22,398 bases of DNA from Paramecium octaurelia. Lineage: Eukaryota; Ciliophora; Oligohymenophorea; Peniculida; Parameciidae. The translations under genes and the position numbers were made by a program. Where the stretch lies: contig CAJJDP010000171.1 of assembly GCA_905182995.1 (NCBI GenBank), forward strand, positions 69,621-92,018, in the 5' to 3' direction. Position 1 is the first letter of the stretch, and each line of letters starts with the position of its first letter. The notes under the pieces were generated by a model. It saw only the letters and a list, made by a program, of their open reading frames with translations, was not told the DNA's origin and made no database searches. Below are positions 17,319-22,398 of the stretch, piece after piece.

Positions 17319-19532
17319 TTGTCTAATTTTCATTCTGTTTGCGTAGATTATACTCTCAACGCTAAAGCTACCCTAGCTAAGTTTTTCATATGAAGTGGGT
17401 CGACCCTAAATGTTTTTTTGAAGGAGCTTAATTATAGCTTTAAGCATTCCTGGCTTTATTTTGTGTTTATTCTTAATCAATTTTCTTTTGTACGAGCAAA
17501 CTTTTCAGTTGCCGTAGTTTATGAACTTAAATGAGAGCTAAAAAGAGCCTTTGATAGGTATCGATATTTTTTTAAAAAGCACGTCTACACGATAAACCAT
17601 AAAAGAATTGCCTTAAATTACTTTTATTTTAGCATGTGGACCGGCCTTTCTGGGGCTGCTTTAGCAACTATGATACGCCTTGAGATGGCCTATCCAGGAA
17701 GCCCCTTCTTTAAGGGCGATTCTATTAAGTACCTTCAGGTAGCAACTGCCCACGGCCTCATTATGGTCTTTTTTGTGGTCGTCCCTATCTTCTTTGGAGG
17801 CTTTGCTAACTTCTTGATACCCTACCACGTAGGATCAAAAGATGTTGCATTTCCAAGGCTTAATAGTATTGGTTTTTGGATCCAGCCCCTCGGCTTTTTA
17901 CTTGTTGCAAAAATTGCTTTTTTGAGGACAACGTCCTGAAAATACTACGATAAGACTTCTTTTTTTTTACAACCCTACAACAAGTCTCTTTACAAGGACT
18001 TCTTTAATTTCTTAACGGGGGAGCTTAGCTTCAATCCATTTAAGAAGAGCTTAGACGAGTCCCTGTTTCTTTTTTTGTGAAAACCAAGGAAGAAGATAAC
18101 TAACACAGAGTATACTTCTTTTTTTTTCAATCCCCTAAACTTAAGCTTTTTAGATTCTTTTTTTTACTATAGTGATAATCTATGGTCCTTAGCCAACAAG
18201 GTTGTCTCTTCTAGGAGAAAAAAAATTTACGTTACAAAGTGCTCGAATCGAGCTGCTGTAACAGCAGGTTGAACCTTCATAACCCCCTTTTCCTCTAACA
18301 TGAAATATTCTGGATTTGGAGCTCAGGACGTTCTTTTGGTTGCAGTTGTGTTAGCTGGTATTAGTACCACTATATCCTTTACCAACCTTCTCATAACAAG
18401 AAGAACTCTAGTTGCACCAGGGCTTAGGAATAGGAGAGTTTTGATCCCCTTCATAACGATCTCCCTACTACTAACGCTCCGCCTCCTTGCAATTGTAACC
18501 CCAATTTTGGGAGCTGCCGTGCTCATGTCCCTCATGGATAGGCATTGACAAACTTCTTTTTTTGACTTTGCTTACGGAGGAGATCCCATACTATTTCAAC
18601 ACTTATTTTGATTTTTTGGCCACCCCGAAGTTTACATCTTAATAATCCCTAGCTTTGGTGTTGCAAACATCGTCCTGCCCTTCTACACGATGAGGAGGAT
18701 GTCTTCAAAACACCACATGATCTGAGCCGTCTACGTTATGGCCTACATGGGTTTTGTTGTGTGAGGCCACCACATGTATCTCGTTGGCCTAGATCACAGA
18801 AGCAGAAATATCTATAGTACCATTACAATTATGATTTCACTTCCAGCAACCATTAAACTCGTTAACTGGACCCTAACTCTAGCTAACGCTGCTATTCATG
18901 TAGATCTCGTGTTCCTCTTCTTTTGCTCTTATGTTTTTTTCTTCTTGACAGGAGGCTTTACAGGAATGTGACTTTCTCATGTAGGATTGAACATTAGCGT
19001 ACACGATACGTTCTACGTTGTGGCACACTTCCACCTTATGCTTGCCGGAGCTGCGATGATGGGAGCTTTTACAGGACTTTATTATTATTACAATACGTTT
19101 TTCGATGTTCAATACTCAAAAATTTTTGGCTTCTTGCACCTAGTCTACTACTCTGCAGGTATTTGAACAACGTTCCTCCCTATGTTTTTCTTAGGATTCT
19201 CTGGCCTACCTCGTAGAATTCATGACTTTCCAGCCTTCTTCCTAGGCTGACATGGCCTTGCTTCTTGTGGACACTTCCTAACCCTCGCCGGTGTGTGCTT
19301 TTTCTTTTTTGGAATATTTGACTCCACGAGTGAAAACAAGTCCTCAATTTTAGCTAACTTTGGTATCCCAAAGATTGCTAAGAGGGCACACCTGTACTTC
19401 TTTAAGATAAGCTACAATAACTATACTAACGAGATTGCTAGCGAGCTTCCAAAGGTTGAGGTTAGGAAATTCATCATTGAGAATACTTTTGGAGAGTACG
19501 AATGCGTTAAGCTAGTACCCGTTACCAAATAA
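17319..19532 (+). CDS. cox1: Cytochrome c oxidase subunit 1
   Basis: Cox1 holds heme a, heme a3 and CuB and reduces oxygen in complex IV. The frame (about 737 codons, TGA as Trp) ends in TAA at 19530-19532. Visible landmarks by this numbering: heme-a His 145 in TAHGLIMVFF; HPEVY at 435 with the CuB His and the cross-linked Tyr; His-His 484-485 in GHHMYLVGLDHRS; and HFHLMLAGA with His 570 and 572. An N-terminal extension of about 95 residues precedes KHVYTINHKRIALNYFYFSM, and about 120 residues are inserted around 207-324; both are ciliate traits. There is no ATG at the 5' end. The frame is open from 17196; TTG 17319 is chosen because it follows the 65-aa ORF without overlap, so the start is uncertain. 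Confidence 0.95.
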
Positions 19533-19564
19533 AAAAAATTAATCTTGATTTATATTTTTTTTTT

Positions 19565-19711
19565 ATGGTTGATGCTTTTTTGCACCTCTTAAAATGTTAC
19601 TTTATTAGTTTTCAATATTTCACTAAAAAGAACTCCAAGCTTATTTGGAAGCTAGTGTTCTTTTGTGTTCTTTTGAATCTTGGAATTTTTTATATCTCTG
19701 TATCCTTCTAA
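19565..19711 (+). CDS. Hypothetical 48-aa membrane ORF between cox1 and nad1
   Basis: ATG 19565 to TAA 19709-19711, with a short basic segment (YFTKKNSKLIWK) before a single hydrophobic helix (LVFFCVLLNLGIFYISVSF). It contains no TGA. It ends one base before the TTG proposed as the nad1 start. No family is recognised; it may be a tiny gene, or the nad1 frame may begin inside it. Confidence 0.35.
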   Translation: MVDAFLHLLKCYFISFQYFTKKNSKLIWKLVFFCVLLNLGIFYISVSF

Positions 19712-19712
19712 T

Positions 19713-20702
19713 TTGGGTTCTAAATTCCCACTTTTGGGTGTTTTAGGTTTTGATAACTTAGGTTCTTTTTTGTCATATGCCCTAGCTTCGGTTACAGGTG
19801 CTATCGAATGAGCTTTGTACCGAGGGTGCAGTCTTGTTTACTATGCCCTAAGCTTTCAGCTAGGATCGAGTGTACTTTTTCTTAAAAATAAGGTTTTTTT
19901 TCTCCCCTTCTTTAGCATCCTCATATACTCCATAGTCCTTATGCTCATCGTTACCCTCATCATCGCCTCCATAACCTTGTTAGAGAGAAAGCTCCTCTCT
20001 CTAGTTCAGCGACGCGTAGGCCCTAACTTTGTAGGTTACAAAGGACGCCTTCAGTACCTTGCCGACGCCCTTAAACTCTTTTTAAAGGGTGTTGCAATAC
20101 CTTCGGGGGCGAACTCTTTTTTTTTTGTAGCAATGCCTTCCCTTGCCGGAGCTGTTTGCTATACTTTTTGAATGAATTCTATTTGAGGGCCAAGCTTGAG
20201 CATGTTTGATGTTGAGTATAACATCGTGTACGCGTCTCTCCTATCTGTCCTCTTTGGACTCTGCGTCATGCTTACAGGTTACTTTAGTAAAAATAAATAT
20301 TCGGTCATGGCTGGACTTAGGGCAGCTATCCTGATGTTAAATCTCGAGATTTTCTTGGGTATTGTTTTTCTAAATGTATGCTTCCTCGTCGAATCTTTTT
20401 CTTTTGCAGCCTTTGCGGTCTATCAAGAAATTTTTTGGTTTATTTTTTTATTTTTCTTCCTCTTGTCAAACATTTTATTGGTTTTTTTACTTGAGGTGAA
20501 CAGGACCCCCTTTGATCTTGCAGAGGCCGAATCCGAGCTCGTAACAGGATACACGACGGAGTACGGTGGATTCTATTTTGCACTATTTTATTTGGGAGAG
20601 TATTTTCATCTTTTTTTTTTTTCTTGTTTGATTAGTGTAGTTTTTTTTGGTTCATGAGAGCTCTTGAAGCCCTTCTTGATTCTCAATAGCTATGCTCTAT
20701 AG
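19713..20702 (+). CDS. nad1: NADH dehydrogenase subunit 1, lacking its C-terminal part
   Basis: Nad1 lines the quinone channel at the base of complex I. The frame runs about 329 codons, with TGA as Trp, to TAG at 20700-20702. Conserved motifs: LLERKLLSLVQRRVGPNFVG, LQYLADALKLFLKG, AGLRAAILMLNLEIFLGI, EVNRTPFDLAEAESELVTGY, and TEYGGFYFALFYLGEYF. It then ends at ILNSYAL, before the last membrane helix and the usual R-x-x-x-P-R-x-R-Y-D-Q segment, about 60-70 residues short. In described ciliates nad1 is split into two separate genes, so this is probably the 5' piece (nad1_a), with about 80 extra N-terminal residues. No ATG is available; TTG 19713 is the likely start. Confidence 0.92.
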
Positions 20703-20711
20703 TACATAATA

Positions 20712-21482
20712 ATGATTTTTTTTTTTTTTTTGTCTTCATTGAGCCATTTTTTAGATTTATGATTTCCCTGAACAAACTTTCTATCCGAGGTTAGCTTGCT
20801 ACAAGTTTTAACGTTGGTAAATTTTTTTTTTTTTTTTAACTCAAAGAATGTTTTTTATTCCTGTATTTATTTTTTTTTGAATATATTAACCCTTGGTGTT
20901 TTTTTAGCTTTTTTTAATTTTGAATTTCTAACTGGTTTCTTTTGAGTTGTTGAGTTCACTGTTTTTTTTATTTTTTTAGTGTTTTATTTTTATTTTTCTA
21001 GCAACGGAACCATTGCTTTTAATAAGAATTTTTTTATTTTTTTTTATTTTTTTTTTATTTTTTTTTTTATTTTTTTTTCTTCAATTTGAGCCTTTTCTTC
21101 ATTTGAAAAAACTAGCTTAAATTTTTTTTTTTTATGAGACGACTACTACGATGCGCTCAACTTTAACATCATGAACGACCTCAATTCTTTTTTTTTAAAT
21201 TTTTTTATCTTTAATTCTTTCTTCTTTTTTTTATTTACTATTTTGATCTTTATTACGACTGTACTGTGCATTAACCTGTATGTAAATTCAAAAAAGAACA
21301 GCCTCGGATCCATAGCTTCTTTTTTAAAAATTTTTAATTTTTTTAAGGACTTCAGCTCTTTTTCTTTTATGAGGAAGCAAAACTTAGTTATTCAAAATTT
21401 TAGGAAGCCTGTAAATCGCCTAGTGTCGAAGGAACAGTTCACCCCAAAATTTTATAAAAAAGAGGAGGAAAAATCAAAATAA
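20712..21482 (+). CDS. nad6: Putative NADH dehydrogenase subunit 6 (Ymf62-like)
   Basis: ATG 20712 opens a 256-aa frame, with TGA as Trp several times, to TAA at 21480-21482. The stretch FNFEFLTGFFWVVEFTVFFI at about residues 73-92 resembles the ciliate Ymf62 proteins that have been assigned as Nad6 (a complex I membrane-arm subunit), where the acidic residues sit in an otherwise hydrophobic helix. Poly-Phe stretches follow, then a helix around residues 166-185 and a basic C-terminal tail of about 65 residues. The gene begins 9 bases after nad1 and ends 18 bases before rpl14, so it fits a co-transcribed block. Most of it is hidden if TGA is read as stop. The long T tracts make small frame errors possible. 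Confidence 0.7.
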
Positions 21483-21500
21483 CAGTTTCTTAAACTAAGA

Positions 21501-21860
21501 ATGATCCAGAAAGAAACCCAGCTTAATGTTTGTGATACTAGTTCTGTTTGGGTGGTCAACACCTTCCACATCTATAGAGGTTTTAGGCATCGAATAGGCC
21601 GCCTCGGAGATTATATAAAAGTCTCTATCCGAAGCACAAAGCCCGAGTGCACAATCAAGCGTGGTAAAAAAAAAAAAGCTATAATAGTTCGACATGCCTT
21701 TGGTCGATTAAAGAGGGATGGCTCCTTCTCTAAGTTCAGTAGTAATGTTTGCGTCCTTTTGAAAAAAAGAACGGCACCACTTGGCAGGGAGATCGAGGGC
21801 CCTATTTTTTATGGATTAAAAAAAAAAAAATTTGTCGCCTCTTTTCCAGGGCGCGTATAG
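21501..21860 (+). CDS. rpl14: Mitochondrial ribosomal protein L14 (uL14)
   Basis: Ribosomal protein L14 sits on the large subunit at the intersubunit bridges. The 119-aa length matches the family (about 120). The L14 pattern is followed throughout: [19 protein letters not shown] at the start (bacterial form MIQ-x-x-T-x-L-x-VADNSG), [34 protein letters not shown] followed by [15 protein letters not shown], and [20 protein letters not shown] at the end. ATG 21501 is the natural start, 18 bases after nad6; the stop is TAG. It is basic, as expected for an rRNA-binding protein. Confidence 0.93.
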   Translation: MIQKETQLNVCDTSSVWVVNTFHIYRGFRHRIGRLGDYIKVSIRSTKPECTIKRGKKKKAIIVRHAFGRLKRDGSFSKFSSNVCVLLKKRTAPLGREIEGPIFYGLKKKKFVASFPGRV

Positions 21861-21892
21861 CTTTTCTAGAGCTCTAACCTCTAGTTTTGCAA

Positions 21893-22162
21893 ATGTTAAG
21901 CAACTTTAGCTTTATTGAGTCCAGGACAAAACTTATAAACACCTTAACCTCTAAGCTTGGCTTCTCCCTCAATCTCTTTGATCTTGCAGAGAAGACACAA
22001 GCAATAAAAAATATTTCTTTATTTTTTTATAACATAAACAACTTGAAGACTCAAAGCGTCATCAACCTAAATTTTTCTTGAAATAGCTTTTTAAGCATTT
22101 TTATTTTTTTTTTATTTTTCTTCTTAATTCTCTTTACCTTTTTGTTATTATTTTTTTTTTAA
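21893..22162 (+). CDS. Hypothetical 89-aa ORF with C-terminal membrane helix
   Basis: ATG 21893 (TTG 21887 is an alternative) to TAA 22160-22162, read through one TGA Trp at 22079-22081. The first 60 residues are soluble-looking (SRTKLINTLTSKLGFSLNLF, then AEKTQAIKN) and the last 25 form one extremely hydrophobic helix. It follows rpl14 by 32 bases. No family is recognised. A TGA-blind reading would stop before the helix. Confidence 0.5.
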
Positions 22163-22178
22163 GATAAATAATTTTTTT

Positions 22179-22398
22179 ATGTTAGTTTCGGGTGTCACGA
22201 AATTTTTTAACCTCTTTCACTCCAAAAAAGTTTTTTTTTTAGACTTTTTTTTTTCTAGCCTGGTTTACACCTCAATAGGCGCTGTTCTCACCATGTTTAC
22301 CTTCTACCTTATCTTTAGCTTTAAAAAGCCTGAAACAGCTCAAGCAGACCATGATTTTTTTATGCTCAGCTTTAAGTACCTCTTGAAGTTTTTTTTTT
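22179..22398 (+). CDS. Unidentified membrane ORF, 3' partial (runs off window)
   Basis: ATG 22179 opens a frame that stays open to the end of the window (73 codons). It begins MLVSGVTKFFNLFHSKKVFF, has one clear hydrophobic helix (SLVYTSIGAVLTMFTFYLIF), then a hydrophilic KKPETAQADHD stretch and another Phe-rich segment. It starts 16 bases after the previous ORF. Too little is present to name a family. Confidence 0.55.
   Translation, partial: MLVSGVTKFFNLFHSKKVFFLDFFFSSLVYTSIGAVLTMFTFYLIFSFKKPETAQADHDFFMLSFKYLLKFFF

Larger units (their letters stand above)
14321..17493 (+). repeat. Direct repeat B, copy 3
   Basis: Third occurrence, matching 10064-13236 base for base as far as I could compare. 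It continues into an intact cox1, so it holds the correct right flank, while copy 1 holds the correct left flank (rRNA). Confidence 0.95.

Noticed and set aside
18323..19112. Minus-strand ORFs opposite cox1 (18323-18535, 18879-19112)
   Set aside because: They lie antisense to conserved cox1 helices; no independent evidence.

Overview
The window is mitochondrial DNA of a ciliate, possibly a spirotrich. TGA is read as tryptophan in every conserved gene (including invariant Trp positions of cob, cox1 and cox2), TAA and TAG are the stops, and the only tRNA gene found is tRNA-Trp with anticodon UCA, which decodes UGA. The proteins have ciliate hallmarks: very long cox2 and cox1 with insertions, an N-terminally extended cox1, a nad1 lacking its C-terminus, an N-terminally extended nad5, and several large orphan membrane proteins of the Ymf type. 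The coding strand is very T-rich, with many poly-T tracts. All genes lie on the + strand.

Layout: (1-147) a GC-rich 21-bp tandem repeat, in frame with an rps4-like gene (to 778); a gene-free spacer (779-1006); cob (1007-2335); a 30-codon ORF; nad5; cox2 (about 6767-8497); the small-subunit rRNA (about 8535-10150); an ORF of 78 aa; an ORF of 355 aa; trnW; an ORF of 397 aa; an ORF of 65 aa; cox1 (about 17319-19532); an ORF of 48 aa; nad1 without its 3' part (about 19713-20702); a nad6/Ymf62-like gene (20712-21482); rpl14 (21501-21860); an ORF of 89 aa; and the start of another ORF that runs off the window (22179 onward). Intergenic spaces are mostly very short.

The window is inflated by long direct repeats joined at single N bases (4301, 13237, 14320). 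Bases 1974-4300 recur as 4302-6628. Bases 10064-13236 recur as 14321-17493, and 10668-11749 also recur as 13238-14319. This is what four overlapping contigs laid end to end without merging would look like. Collapsing them gives about 15.8 kb of non-redundant sequence. For this reason nad5, trnW and the ORFs between rRNA and cox1 appear two or three times, and some copies are cut off.

Functionally the region encodes respiratory-chain cores (complex I: nad1, nad5, nad6; complex III: cob; complex IV: cox1, cox2), mitoribosome parts (SSU rRNA, L14, an S4-like protein), the tRNA needed for the altered code, and orphan membrane proteins that may be ciliate-specific respiratory or ATP-synthase subunits. 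Every gene reads away from the tandem repeat at the left end. This fits, but does not prove, a central or terminal repeat region of a linear ciliate mitochondrial chromosome.
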